From Fagopyrum homotropicum (lineage: Eukaryota > Streptophyta > Magnoliopsida > Caryophyllales > Polygonaceae): a stretch of DNA of 64,000 bases. The translations under genes were made by a program, and so were the position numbers. The first letter of the stretch is position 1; each line of letters begins with the position of its first letter. Of this stretch, positions 1 through 11,021 are shown one piece after another. A model generated the notes under the pieces. The model was not told the origin of the DNA, did not search any database, and worked only from the letters and a program-made list of their open reading frames with translations. Location of the stretch: assembly GCA_033239125.1 (NCBI GenBank), contig BSWB01000008.1, forward strand, positions 402,001 through 466,000, read 5' to 3'.

Positions 1-480
1 AGCCTGTCCATGACCATAATAGGACCAAATTTGTGCGCATATCACCATGCTTTCTACTCCAACTGCATTAAACTTTCTAGGCCGGATCCCTTTTAGGGTA
101 CTTTTTAAAAAAAAAATAAATCGTATTTCAAGTGCAAAATCATTTTTTTATGTTTTAGCCAATCAATTAAGTGTTTGGCCCCAAACCCAATACCGCATTA
201 GGTCCCCAAAACCGAAGTCATTCAACGGTTTGATTTTCAACTCAGTTTCGCATATGGGAGTCAAATCCAAAACCAATTTCGCATATGGGAGCCAAATCCG
301 GAACCGAATTCGAAACCATTCAACGCTTATACTTTTAAACTATACAACTTTGGGGCCATGTGCGAAATTGATGGAAATATGACCGTTGTAAAAAGGTAAT
401 ATTTTTCTCTATAGAAACAACTCTCGTTCTTATTCCTCCACACACGAATCATATTTCACAAAAATCATCTTCCGAAAAAA
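1..480. repeat. Left flank with 31-bp direct repeat
   Basis: This is noncoding DNA before the MULE-like coding remnant. Two imperfect copies of a 31-bp unit (core TTTCGCATATGGGAG) lie at about 243-273 and 274-304, and a related GGGGCCATGTGCGAAATTG motif is at about 354. Similar motifs recur near 23640-23800, so these may be subterminal repeats of the MULE-like element. No gene is supported here. Confidence 0.45.
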
Positions 481-494
481 AGACGGAATTAAAG

Positions 495-1540
495 ATGGCG
501 TCTAATGTTGATGATGGAAACCAAACCAATGAAGATTCACCCTCCAATTATGAGGTATTAATTTATTTTATATATTTATTATTATGAGTAGTTTACATGT
601 GGTAACATAAAGTTTCATATTTATAAGTTTGGAATTTATATCATAGAATATGAATGTCTCGGAAGAAGAAGAAGAAGAAGATTATACAAATGTGTTGAGT
701 GTAGATGAAAAATATTTTCCAAATAAGGATTTTCTAGTCAATTGGTTCATGAAGAAGGTTGAAAAATTCACATGATATTTATAATCTCAAGGTCATATTT
801 ATTTGGGACACACCGAGATGGGAAGGTTAGATTGGTATGTGAGAAATTTAGAAAGCGAAAGAGCGTGAAGAAGGAAGGTGTTGATAGTTGACCCTTCTAA
901 GGGGTGTAGGTCAAAAGCGGGAGGTGGGTGGACCATGACAGTTACAATCACATTAATATAATTTTACCATCTCTAGTAGGTCATTCATTCCCATGTTGAC
1001 TTAGGGATGAACAATATGAAAATTTGAGATTTAGTTCCATGTCTAGCATGAAACCGATAAATGTTTTGGATTTGATTTAAAAGGGATATCCAACGGTCAT
1101 CGCATCTACACAACAATTTTACAAAGCTTGACATAAGATGAAGATTGACAATATAGATGAGAGAACGGGAAACAACAATTCTTACTTTTTCCTATGGGAG
1201 CGCAATTATTATACCGATAGTAGGACTCTTCTTGGGACAAACATTACTAGCGACTTTAACTTGAGTCACTCTATGTCGAGATATTGGTTGAACTTGTTTC
1301 CATACTCCTCGTGATGGAATCAACTTTAAGACGAATCCGTTAGTATCTCATTATACCCTAATTAAATTTATTTTTGGTGCATTATTTTCATATTTAATTT
1401 ATAATTGTGAGATACTAACCGATTCGTCTTGAATTTGAGTCCGTCACGAGGAGTATGGAAACAAGTTGCCGCAATATGTGGGAATAAACTACCAAAAGTG
1501 GTTACAACGGATCGGGAACAAGCTCTCATCAAGGCCATTG
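495..1540 (+). pseudogene. FAR1/MULE-type transposase remnant
   Basis: The ATG at 495 opens a short exon (starting MASNVDDGNQ) that ends at a GT donor at 555; an acceptor-like TAG lies near 646, followed by an acidic stretch (SEEEEEED). Shifting frames downstream resemble the FAR1-like DNA-binding part of plant Mutator-like transposases (near GTHRDGKVRLVCEK at about 810-850 and WTMTV at about 930). Just before 1541 comes PKVVTTDREQALIKAI, which matches the conserved TDRELALMNAI-like block of the MULE catalytic domain. Frameshifts and stops make it dead. It is cut exactly at a CACTA-type terminus at 1541, and I find no continuation of the catalytic domain in the window. The family call rests on motif recall, not a search. 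Confidence 0.6.
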
Positions 1541-1900
1541 CACTACAAAAAATAATTCAATTAGCCACGCTTGTTGGCGATGGCAGGAAAGCTATTTGTC
1601 GATGCCAACTATCAATGGCGACGACTAGGCAACGACGGAAGCAGGCAACATAATTTTTTTCGCCACGGTTTGTTGTCGCTAGATTATTTTGCGACGGCTC
1701 TGCAGTGGATAGAATAGTCACAACTAGTTGGCGTTGGCATTGATCGTCGCCGTCCAGTGTGCCATGTTTAAAAAATTTCATGCAGATTTCAAAAATTGGC
1801 GACGATAGTAGCTGTCGCAAACTGTAAATTTGGTGGGAAAATTTGATTTTTGGCGATGGCAAGGAACCGTTGCAAACTTTAAACTAGTGGGAAAATTCTA
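1541..1900 (+). mobile_element. CACTA (En/Spm) left terminus
   Basis: The sequence starts CACTACAAAAAATAATTC, the canonical terminal inverted repeat of plant CACTA transposons. The next about 350 bp is rich in GGCGATGG, GTCGC and GCGACGG motifs on both strands, as expected of a subterminal region that binds transposase. The preceding 3 bp (TTG) would be the target duplication. No matching right end was found: the only opposite-facing CACTA end (55912) is flanked by CCG and has different subterminal sequence. The inner boundary is arbitrary, and no CACTA transposase gene is visible. Confidence 0.6.
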
Positions 1901-2406
1901 CCACAACTTGTAAAACTATACAACCTATATTATTTGAAAATATTTAAATAACTACATCAAACTTCAACAACAATTTTCATAAACCAAAAGAGAGTATTTA
2001 ACATTCAAAACAATCAAAATAGCTCGATTCGAAGTGTAAAGAAGTTCACAATTTGGAAGTACAAAACCGAGATGTCCTTCATCTTTAATAAAGTGGTTTT
2101 AAAGTTTACAATCACACACTTCCACATCCTAAACATCTTCTACTTGGACAAATTCTTCATCAATTACCTTATTTTTGTTAATTGGTTCTTTTTCTGATGC
2201 TACATGATCTCCATCTCTAATAGACTCTTTTTGATGTGCACTACTTGCAATCTATAAGATATGAAATAATATCAATAGTTTTAGATGAGGAAAATTTACA
2301 TAATGAAGTCTCATGCACAAAGGTGAGCATTTAATACATAAACATGGATTTTTTTTTTAAAGAAATCAAAGATATAGATTACCAAAACTAACCTGTGTAA
2401 GTGAAT
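1901..2406. other. AT-rich gap, possibly CACTA interior
   Basis: About 500 bp of AT-rich sequence between the CACTA subterminal region and the SAUR remnant. I see no ORF, RNA gene or clear repeat. If the CACTA end at 1541 belongs to a gene-capturing element, this would be interior filler. Confidence 0.3.
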
Positions 2407-2763
2407 GCGAGGATATCACTGCCAAGAAGTAACAGCTCAAACAGTTCAGCAATGCCTGAGAAGGGCTAGTTTGTCGTCTACACAACTGATGAAACACGAT
2501 TTACACTTCCGTTGTCATTTCTCAGATCTGAAGTTGTAAGAGAACTCCTCAGAGGACCCATCCCCTTGCCTTGTGACTCGGCTTTTATGGATTACGTGAT
2601 CTCTATGATCCAACATAGTGTAGCTAGAGAACTAGAGCAAGCATTGATCCTATCAATATCTAACCACTGTTGCTCAAATTTAGAATTCCCGTCAACACCA
2701 TATTCAATGAACAATGAACAATATGTTAATGGAGATCAATCATCTCCCACATTTTGTAGCTAA
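2407..2763 (+). pseudogene. SAUR auxin-responsive protein pseudogene
   Basis: In one frame from 2407 the sequence gives ARISLPRSNS, then a glycine and a TAG stop at 2467-2469 where SAURs have GHFVVY, then FVVYTTDETRFTLPLSFL, SEVVRELL and GPIPLPCDSAFMDYVISMI. This is the SAUR (small auxin up RNA) core of the group with a C-terminal ISLIQRSVAK-like tail (here MIQHSVARELEQAL). The usual segment between RELL and the GPI stretch (MSEEEFGL-like) is missing, so there is an internal deletion as well as the nonsense codon. Intact SAURs are about 90-150 aa regulators of PP2C.D phosphatases in auxin-driven growth; this copy cannot make one. Lying about 0.85 kb inside a CACTA terminus, it may be a captured fragment (inference). 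The family assignment is fairly secure. Confidence 0.75.
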
Positions 2764-4269
2764 TTATAATTAGATAAATCAAATCAAATTCATCACAGTT
2801 TCTCTACTTTGATTGTACTTTCTTGGAATTCATTGTTCTTTCAACAGAAAAAATCGAGCAAACAATGAACAGATCCCACATAAAAGGTCGAATAGAGTTC
2901 CTGAAACAAACTAATACTACAAAATGTAACTGTGTTGAAACCGAGCTAAAAGAGCTTCTCTAGGCTAGTGCAGCACCGCAATGCGCTATCTCAATCATTT
3001 TCATCAAGTTCTTGCTAACTTATGAGTTGAGGAATAATATGACTGAATAAATTTCGCAATCTTATCAGATCCAAAATAGACTGGAATGATCATGTCCGAT
3101 AAATTGTTGAAATAGCGGATCAGATCCGATTGTTCACCCCAACGAACCAAAACGGCAAGGCCTTGCTTAGTACATGCTTGATAAATGATTTTATCTTTAT
3201 AAAATGCAAGAACCACGATTACACTGGCTTGTAAATATGAATTAGAACATTAACTATTGCGTTTACAAAACATAGTTTAAATGTATAAATTATGCAACCT
3301 GTTTGTGATGTGGGTGATAAAAGCTGCAGAGATAGAAAGTAACACAACAAGAGACCTACAAACACTTCAACTATTTTCAAATTGAGCAAAAGAGACGAAT
3401 CAGAGCATTAAGTTCAAATATAAGACTTTTAGCTGAGAAGATTTCATCTCTTAGTCCAATGAGAAATCAAGTTCTCTTCTATGCACCCATGGAGGTGTGA
3501 TAAGGCCATCTTCATGCACCCAAATCTCCTTTGTTGCCAGTTTACCACAAACTACCGAGCACCCTAATTTTAGATGGAATTGTCTATCCTTATAAGTTGT
3601 TGTTGATCAAGGAGATTACTCCTTAATCTTGTAATCACACTAGCTCGTAGTTTGATTTATCTTAACATAAATCATCAGATTAGTTTTGTACTACACAATG
3701 GACAATTGTAGTTGAATAATATGAATTAAACACGTTGAATCATATAACATTGTTACAACATGTTCAACATAGGATGAACTGACAATGATCACTTGCTCGG
3801 TCCAGACTGTCCAGATCATACTTATTGAAAAATTGCTAATATCATAACCAAACCTGAATTATTCCGGAGATTCAAAAAATATTGAACTCTTACTTGGCTT
3901 GTCTTCCTAATATCATAATCAAACCTGAATTTTGGATGGAATTGTCTATCTCTATAAGTTGTTGTTGATCAAGGAAATTAATTTCCTTATCTTGTAATCA
4001 AACTAGATTGTAGTTTGATTTATCTTAACATAAATCATCATATTAGTTTTCAAACAATGTCAAATACCTTTTAAATGAAATGCTTGATACAAAGGACTTG
4101 TTAGAAGAAGACTGGAGCAGTTTGCTCTAAGAAGGATGATTGATATTGTTGATCACTTGAGTAAAAGTGTCAGCAGTGCACTTGAACCCAAATATGAGAA
4201 TGACTTTCTACAAAGAGCACTTGTGCGTGTTAATGCATAATTCTTTTGCAGTTAGAAATTTTACAATTT
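2764..4269. other. Gene-poor gap with unrecognised fragments
   Basis: No confident gene. A minus-strand frame at about 3004-3216 (including QGLAVLVRWGEQSDLIRYF) and a plus-strand frame at about 4090-4230 (including RRRLEQFALRRMIDIVDHL) look protein-like, but I do not recognise them. The second runs close to the copia insertion site, and the frame TTAGAAATTTTACAATTTGAG before it continues past the 3' LTR at 22957. These could be decayed exons or captured fragments. Confidence 0.3.
3567..4050 (+). repeat. Direct repeat of about 122 bp, two copies
   Basis: Copy 1 spans about 3567-3687 and copy 2 about 3928-4050. Both contain GATGGAATTGTCTATC, TAAGTTGTTGTTGATCAAGG and the shared run TAGTTTGATTTATCTTAAC followed by ATAAATCAT. 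The smaller motif AATATCATAA(C/T)CAAACCTGAAT also recurs at about 3838 and 3909. The copies are slightly diverged, so this is an older local duplication. Confidence 0.75.
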
Positions 4270-4274
4270 GAGCC

Positions 4275-4398
4275 TGATAGAATATGTAAATATTTGTAAA
4301 TAAGGGTTTGCCTTTTGTAATTATGTGATAGCATTTTATCTATTAATACAACCCATCTGCCGATGGAAACCCTAAGGGGAATTTCTCAATCTCTCACA
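4275..4398 (+). repeat. copia 5' LTR
   Basis: A 124-bp repeat starting TGATAGAATATG and ending CTCTCACA, repeated with about ten substitutions at 22833-22956. Target-site copy GAGCC immediately precedes it. The number of differences for so short an LTR indicates an old insertion. Confidence 0.93.
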
Positions 4399-4410
4399 TG
4401 GTATTAGGCT
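4399..4410 (+). other. copia primer-binding site
   Basis: TGGTATTAGGCT follows the 5' LTR with no gap and resembles the initiator tRNA-Met complement TGGTATCAGAGC with a few mismatches, consistent with an aged copia element. Confidence 0.7.
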
Positions 4411-4517
4411 CTTTCGATCCATAACCTTTCACGCTTCCGCCTCCCTCTTTCTATCTGCCGCCGGCACCTAACCCTAACGCTGCCGCGTGATTTATTAATC
4501 TTCATCAAACACCTACT

Positions 4518-5555
4518 ATGTATATGGAGAAGAAACAAACGTTTCATTCCGCCCTTTGGATTTCTAACATCAAGAATAGCATTGCCCTTGTTCTTGATCA
4601 TGACACACCGTATGCTTCATGGATTACTCTCTTTCGCGTCGCTGCAAAGGCACATAATGTCTTGGATCATATTGACGCCAAAGTCCCGCGCCTAGTCGAC
4701 ATTGATGATGCTCTTTGGAACCAAGTTGATGCAACGGTTCTTCAATTGATTTACAGTACGGTATCTATAGATATTCTCCTTCAAATCCTCGATCCTGACG
4801 ACACCGCTCTCAAAGCTGGGGGTCGAATTCAGACCATCTTTCAAGACAATAAGTACACGCGCGCAGTCTATTTGGAACATGAATTTTTCAACTGCAAATT
4901 GGCGTCTTTTGCTTCCATATCCGCCTACTGTCAACAAATGAAGGCGTTATCGGATCAACTCAAAGGTGTCGAGTCTCCAATTTCCGATAACAGGTTAGTC
5001 TTGCAACTACTATCTAGTTTGCCTGCTGGGTATAATGCTACTACAAGTTATATTCAGCAATTGGATCCGCTACCGACATTCCAAAAAGCACGTTTGCGAC
5101 TTATTTTGGAGGAAACTCGGATCGCAAGTCAAACTTCACCCGGAAAGGACTCCACCGCTTTGCACACTTCAACGGGACGACCATCGGCGTCACAGCCCCG
5201 CGCCGACCACCAGGGGACCACCAACGCCGCCCAGCCAGAGAGCTCTTCACGCTACCGGGGACGTGACCGGAAAAGTCGTGGCCATTCTGGTGGAAGTACG
5301 CCGCAATCCCAGGGTGCAAGGTTTGCGTTTTACCCTAATTTTGGATGGCTCCCATTGCTACTAGGCCCGTCAGCAATCCATCCCAATGGTCCACTGCTCC
5401 CCAGGCCCATCAGCAAAGCAATTACAACCCTCAAAATAATCAGGTTGGGCTTCTGGGCCAATTTCCAGCCCAATCAACATTCCCTCAAGCACACTTCAAC
5501 ACTACCGTTGATCCGCCACAACCCACTGGACTTGATTAAGCCTTCTCTTCGATGA
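4518..5555 (+). pseudogene. copia Gag (UBN2/retrotran_gag type)
   Basis: Open frame of 345 codons from ATG 4518. The first about 200 residues are the copia Gag fold, seen as YASWITLFRVAAKAHNVLDHI, DDALWNQVDATVLQLIYSTV, and LSDQLKGVESPISDNRLVLQLLSSLPAGY split across the core. A Pro/Ser/Gln-rich tail follows. No CCHC zinc knuckle is visible in this frame, and Gag is no longer joined to the protease frame, which starts at 5552. In a working element Gag packages the RNA in cytoplasmic particles; here it is part of a dead polyprotein. Confidence 0.8.
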
Positions 5556-6413
5556 CGTTAAATCCCGCTGATAATATTTGGTACATGGACACGGGCGCTA
5601 CATCTCACATGACCAACTCCTCAGGTAACCTCTTGTCTATTTCTTATAATGGTTCTTTAAAATCGATAATTGTTGGAAATGGCATGCGGATACCATCTAC
5701 AGGTCTTGGTGACGCTAAACTCCGCACCTCCATCCATCCCCTCCATTTATCCAACATCCTCCTTGCTCCTCAAATTGTTAAAAACCTAGTTTTCGTTCCC
5801 CGTTTCACCATTGATAACCAAGCTAGTGTTGAATTTGACCCATTTGGTTTTTCTAGTGAAGGATTTACAAATTGGAACCACCCGTCTGAGATGCAATAGT
5901 TCCGATGACCTCTATCCAGTTACCACTTCTTCTGCGTCAGCTCATGCTCTTTCAGCTCAGTCCTCGAGTCTCTCGCATGCTCGTGTGGGTCATCCTGGCT
6001 CGCCAGTTCTAGATAGTCTTAGGAAGTCATCTTTTCTTCGTATTAATAAAGAGTGTTCTTCAACGCTTTGTTATGCGTGTAAACTTGGGAAACATTATAG
6101 GCTCCCGTTTGAACGATCTGTTACTACTACAGTTGCACCTTTTGATATTATACATAGTGATCTTTGGACCTCCCCGGTCCCTAGTCGGGAAGGTCACAAA
6201 TATTATTTATTATTTCTTGATGATTTTCCACATTTTCTTTGGGTTTTTCCAATCAAATTCAAACCTCAAGTTTTTGATTTGTTTGTGCAATTCCATCAGT
6301 TTATCAAGACTCAATTCAACATGCTTATTAAAAACTTTCAATGTGACATGGGCCACGAATAACAATCATAAATTTCACTCGTTTTCGCTCTTCACGGCAT
6401 ACATTTTCGGTTC
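5552..6413 (+). pseudogene. copia protease and integrase N-terminal half
   Basis: Protease begins at 5552 with WYMDTGATSHM (catalytic Asp in DTGA) and extends through LSNILLAPQIVKNL. A frameshift near 5885 moves the reading to the frame of 5811-6362. This carries the GAG-pre-integrase zinc-binding part (HARVGHPG, CYACKLGKH) and the integrase core start (DIIHSDLWTSPV, LLFLDD), ending near FQCDMGHE, where the functional family has a DNGGE-like motif. Two in-frame stops follow at about 6360, and the frame is then broken by the solo LTR at 6419. The integrase resumes at 7245. Confidence 0.8.
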
Positions 6414-6418
6414 TCTTG

Positions 6419-7239
6419 TGATGCGCCCTTGACCCCTATGTCCCAAGATGAGGAAGACGAGGCTTTCCGGGTTCGCTCCGATGGACCGCTCACCCGTTTC
6501 CGTGCTAAGGCAATCGCCGAAGCTACCGGCTCCATCATTGCCCGCACCGTTGCTGTCACGGGCCCATTGATTGCCAACCGTGTCTCTACGCCACTATGGC
6601 ATGAAGCTTGTCAAGCCGGCACCGTTTCGGCGCATTTTCCGTATTTTAGCGTTTTGTAATAACAAGTCTTTTTATTTTCGGAATATTAATTTCCGAAACT
6701 TTATTTCCGGGTATTAATTTTCCGAATTTAAGATTAGACTTTTGGTTTTGGAATTTAATTCGGAAACTTAATTCCAAACTTAAATTCTCAACCTTTCATA
6801 TTTTTAGGTCTTTCATTTTCGGAACTTTAATTCTGACTTTATTTCCGTCATTTAAGTTCCGTCTCTTTGTATGACCTTCATCCACTATATAAGGGGATGT
6901 TTGGCTCATTTGTAAAGCATGTTCAATTTGATTAAGTATATGAGAAGTATTTTCCTCCTACTTACTTGAGCATCAAATCCCTCTTCCATCCTCTCAAAGT
7001 TCTTTTGGATCTTCGATCCAAACTCAACCACATTCGAGGATTCTTCAAGAATCAACTCAACCGACACACTTCAAGGCTTGATCAATCAATCTAGATCGAA
7101 TCATCCATTCAACTTCCGCTTCCATCTCTAAGCTTCTGCAACCCATCTTCAATCGCATTCGCACTTCTACTAAGGAGTAGTTGAGCTTTAGCTTGATCTA
7201 GATCCGGAATCTTTCATTGACGTGTCCAAGGATGCATCA
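6419..7239 (+). mobile_element. Solo LTR, 821 bp, in copia integrase
   Basis: Begins TGATGCGCCC, ends GGATGCATCA, and has perfect target copies TCTTG at 6414-6418 and 7240-7244. The copia integrase reading resumes immediately after (CPHTSPQNGKAERV). A TATATAA box with context CCACTATATAAGG lies at 6886-6892. Its promoter region (ATGACCTTCATCCACTATAT, GGCTCATTTGTAAA) closely matches the 530-bp LTRs at 47418 and 49060 read on the minus strand, so they belong to related families. The 5' part also contains a short coding-like frame with GPLTRFRAKAI, resembling the tail of some Ty3/gypsy polyproteins. Solo LTRs arise by recombination between the two LTRs of a full element. Confidence 0.9.
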
Positions 7240-7244
7240 TCTTG

Positions 7245-7943
7245 TCCCCACACATCTCCCCAAAACGGCAAGGCAGAACGTGTCATCCGTACCATTAACA
7301 ACATGATGTGTTCCATCCTTTTTCACGCCTCTCTACCTGTCTCTTTTTGGTCACATGACTTAGACATGTCTTGTTACCTTCTTAACATTCTTCCCTCCAC
7401 CACACTCCAAAATCGTTCACCCACCCAAGTGTTATTTGGTTCACAACCTCCTTACGCTCACCTCCGCGTTTTTGGGTGTCTTTGCTACCCAAACTAAAAC
7501 GCAACCATTTCTCACAAACTCAATCCCCGCTCCACACCTTGTGTGTTTCTCGGATATCCTAAACATCATAGAGGGTATAAATGTTTAGAAATAGGTTCAA
7601 ACGAGATTTTCATCTCAAGGCATGTCACTTTTGATGAGTCGGTATTTTCGTTCTGAAAAACCGTCCCCACATCTTCATCCCCTCCGGTGCTAGATTCGGA
7701 ACCCGAAATTACCCCCTATAACTCATTTCACCAAATGGATCAAATTCACTCCCAGTCCAGCTTAGCCCAACTGCCAACTCCGGACATGGCCCAACCCAAC
7801 CCACACGTTGATGCGTGTTCCCATCCCCCTCCTTTTCGCTACCCAATATCCCACCACTCCCATGCCTATCCCTCTGGCTCACTTCCAGATACCTCACCAG
7901 TCCCACCCACGCCTCCAACAACCTGTTGTCCCCCTGGCCCAAC
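7245..7943 (+). pseudogene. copia integrase C-terminal half and linker
   Basis: Continuation of the integrase after the solo LTR: CPHTSPQNGKAERVIRTINN (catalytic Glu in the KAERV context), LPVSFWSHDL, and HLRVFGCLCYPN, then a stop. Past it, PCVFLGYPKHHRGYKC and HVTFDES are the usual end of copia integrase. The rest is a Pro/Ser-rich linker that normally leads into reverse transcriptase, cut at 7943 by the Athila insertion (target copy CCAAC). Confidence 0.85.
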
Positions 7944-9686
7944 TGTTCGCCCCTAGAGGTGTGTGCAAATAAGTTTTAAATTTATAAAACTAGAATCAAG
8001 CAAGCGAACCCGCAGTGTACGGATCGACGTAGTTAAGCAAGAATTCCAGAGTATCGAACACAGGGATTTGGGTGGAGCGAATTCAATTGCAAGTTATCAA
8101 GCAGGTAAATATGGGAGTTTTTGCAGATATTGGGAAAACAACAATCCTAAAGATCCAAGTATCCAGCTGTGGCAATTGATTCAAGATATACTTAATGATA
8201 TAAAGACAGAGTTGAGATATGCAAAGGTATACTAATGTAAGGTAATCGTACGGTTGAGGTTCCAAAAACCTTATGTAACTCACCTAAAAGACACTCCCTA
8301 TACAAGTTGTTGAGGCTCAATATAGATAAGGTTCTAAAGACGAGGATTAGTATCAAATACCCAAACTTATAATCTAAAGATCAAGACTAACTTATCCGAT
8401 TGAGGTTGTTGAGGCTCACAATCGAGGTAGAGGTTGTTGAGGCTTCACTACCACCTAGAAAAGACAAGTCTAAACTAAGTTAAAGCAAATCTTTAACTTT
8501 AGATTAAAGTAAAAGCAGGTTCGTAGACTTAAGGTAAATCACGGTTAGTTCTTGAGGTTCCACGGCCGTGGACTCAAGAACAGCCCGTAATTTAGGGCTG
8601 TCGGCGACAATTCTCTAACTCTCAGGGTCTAATCTGTTTGCGATCGATCTATCATCACCTATGCCACAACTATCAACCCTTCACCTTAGAATTGTTAAGG
8701 GTTTTTAGCCAATAATAGTCATATTGATATCAATTCAAGAATTAAAAGATAAAAGATGGGAACTTTCAAGAACTATCAATAATCTTCAAATGAATCTCAG
8801 AATCACAGTCAAGAACAAGTGTTTATCAAAAGATTCAAAACGGAGTAAACAATCACAATCTTAGGAAAGAAAAGAAACGGGATGTCAATCCGATCCTAAA
8901 TCAAACCTAAGCAAGAAGAGAGATCTTCTTGCAAAACCCTCCAAGAACTTCGATCTTCCACAAACACGAAGATCACAAACAGCAACTCTCCAATACGAAC
9001 TTTGATCTTCAATGAGGTCTCCAAATTACCTCCAAGATGAGGGTTTGTGCGTTGCTAAACGTGGATTGTAAGCGTGCGTTTGCCGCTAAGCGAGGGTTGA
9101 AAAGATCGTAAGCGAGGTGACGGAATCTTGCTTCGTCCGTCTTTTTATAGTGTATGGTAAAGTGTCGGCCCGGCCCAATCTTTCAAAAGATCATGGCTTC
9201 GAAGTGTGGCGAAAAAATTCGCCAAGATCACGGTCGTGGAAGATTCCACGACCGTAATTTAGGGCGTGGAAACAATTACGGTTAGTTCCACGGCCGTAGA
9301 ATCCCCTGGAATGAACATCGAATTCTGACTCTGAATCCACGGCCGTAATTCTGAACGTGGTTTGTGATACGGCCGTGTTTTAGGGCGTAATTTAGGGCAA
9401 GAACGTGATTCTTCCCTGAACTCGTGCATTCTTCAATCTAGGACTCCAAATTGCTTCAAAAAGTGTCCTCGATCTATGGACATATCAACTCAACTCTCCT
9501 TTGCTCGATTCCGTTCGGAAATAGCTCCAAATTACCTATAATCAACATAGAACTAGTGTAGACATCCATATCGAAAATATAGGCAATACTAGCTCACATA
9601 TGCACAAAGATCAATCAAAGACTATCAATATGAATCAAATACATTTAGAAAACGTGCCTAAAATATCACAATATTTCATGCTAACA
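7944..9686 (-). repeat. Athila 3' LTR
   Basis: A 1743-bp repeat, on the plus strand starting TGTTCGCCCC and ending ATGCTAACA. It is nearly identical to 19394-21136 (differences seen near 8307, 8416 and 8967). It carries several palindromic CACGGCCGTGG-type motifs (about 8560 and 9228-9385). Plus-strand frames inside it, such as 7963-8235, are identical in both LTRs and not believed to be genes. Confidence 0.95.
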
Positions 9687-11021
9687 AATAACCCCATACT
9701 TAGCACTTGCTTGTTCCTAAGCAAGGTCTTTCAAAAAAAAGCTTTAAACAAGAGTTAGGATGAAATATGTGTACCTTCTTTTGGGTGAATGTGACTTCTA
9801 AAGAATAGATCATTCTCAAACCTTGCTTCAATCGTTTTTCAAACTTTCACACACTTAATTAGAGAGTAAGAGGTAAAGAAAATTCATGAATCAACTCAAC
9901 TTCTAAACAAGCATTATAACCTTCAAACATTATCAAAATCAATCATAAGAAGCTTCAATTTAGATCAACAAGTCATATAACATTCTTTTGATCTTAAGGA
10001 CTTTCAAAGAAAAGGTCTAGAGTATGGAAGGGAAGGGAAACTTTAAGGGGAAATGGTGCATAAATCCGGGAAAGTGGACAACTACCTTCTTCTTCTTATG
10101 CGGTTCCCGCAACACTTCAACTTAGAGCTTCGCTCTCTTCTTTTTGACTTTACTTTTGGAGTTATGGATAGAGGTGCACAAAAACCGAAGCCTAGGAGAT
10201 TGGCGTTTCTCAATTTTCATGAGATGCCTCAAACCCTTAGCGCACATACCATAATCCGCTAGGAATATCGCTCAATCCGACTTTGGCAAGGCACAAACAC
10301 CCGGCTATGTGAATGGTGCCGAGTTACTCATCGTCATGATTAACTTCCCCAAACCTATAATTTCTTTCTATTCAATTGATTGCAAATAATTGCTCTCATG
10401 GCCCTCCCACATCAAACATGCCTTTTTCTCATTCACTTTTCCAAATTCCCGGATAGGTAAAGGAGGCTAATATTTCAATGAGGAGCTAGATGATCAAAGA
10501 AAGAGGAAAGAAAGTATCGAATTGCCTTAATCATTTCAACAAGAAGTATAGGAACTTATAATGTGATTTCAACTTCAATCTCTCAACATGATTTAGGCAA
10601 TGTTTTCACATTATAAAACTTGTAAAAGAGGTAGAATTCATTCATTTAAATTCTTTTCGATTTACAATCCTTTTAAGCATGCAATTGTCATCGAACTCAA
10701 TTCACAAGTAGTGATTATCATGGAAATCATCTCAATTCATTAGAAGCTCAAAATTTTCAAAATTTTTCAATTTTTTATGGTTTTTTCAAGTCATTTTTCA
10801 TGCAATGCAATAAGGAAACGTGCAACACATAACGAACATGCAATGATAGTCTCAAATGAAGCAAACATAGAGAGTAGAGTTATTACAAACTTTAGTACAT
10901 CCCACCCCATACTTAGGACGAACATTGTCCCTAATGTTCAAAAGAAAGAACAAAAGAAAGAAAAGAAAAAGAAACTCACAAGTGGTGGCGGGAATGTCTA
11001 AATCAAACGGTCATGCATCGA
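9687..11021 (-). other. Athila 3' noncoding region with duplicated PPT-like motif
   Basis: About 1.3 kb between the second ORF and the 3' LTR, with no supported gene. Read on the minus strand, a CTAAGTATGGGG motif lies at about 9690-9702, next to the 3' LTR, and again at about 10907-10919 behind GGGACAATGTTCGTC. The first is the likely polypurine tract priming plus-strand DNA; the second resembles a second or ancestral tract. Confidence 0.6.

Noticed and set aside
7963..8235. ORF of 90 codons in the Athila LTR, repeated at 19413-19685
   Set aside because: It lies on the strand opposite to the element and is identical in both LTRs simply because the LTRs are; no protein-like features.
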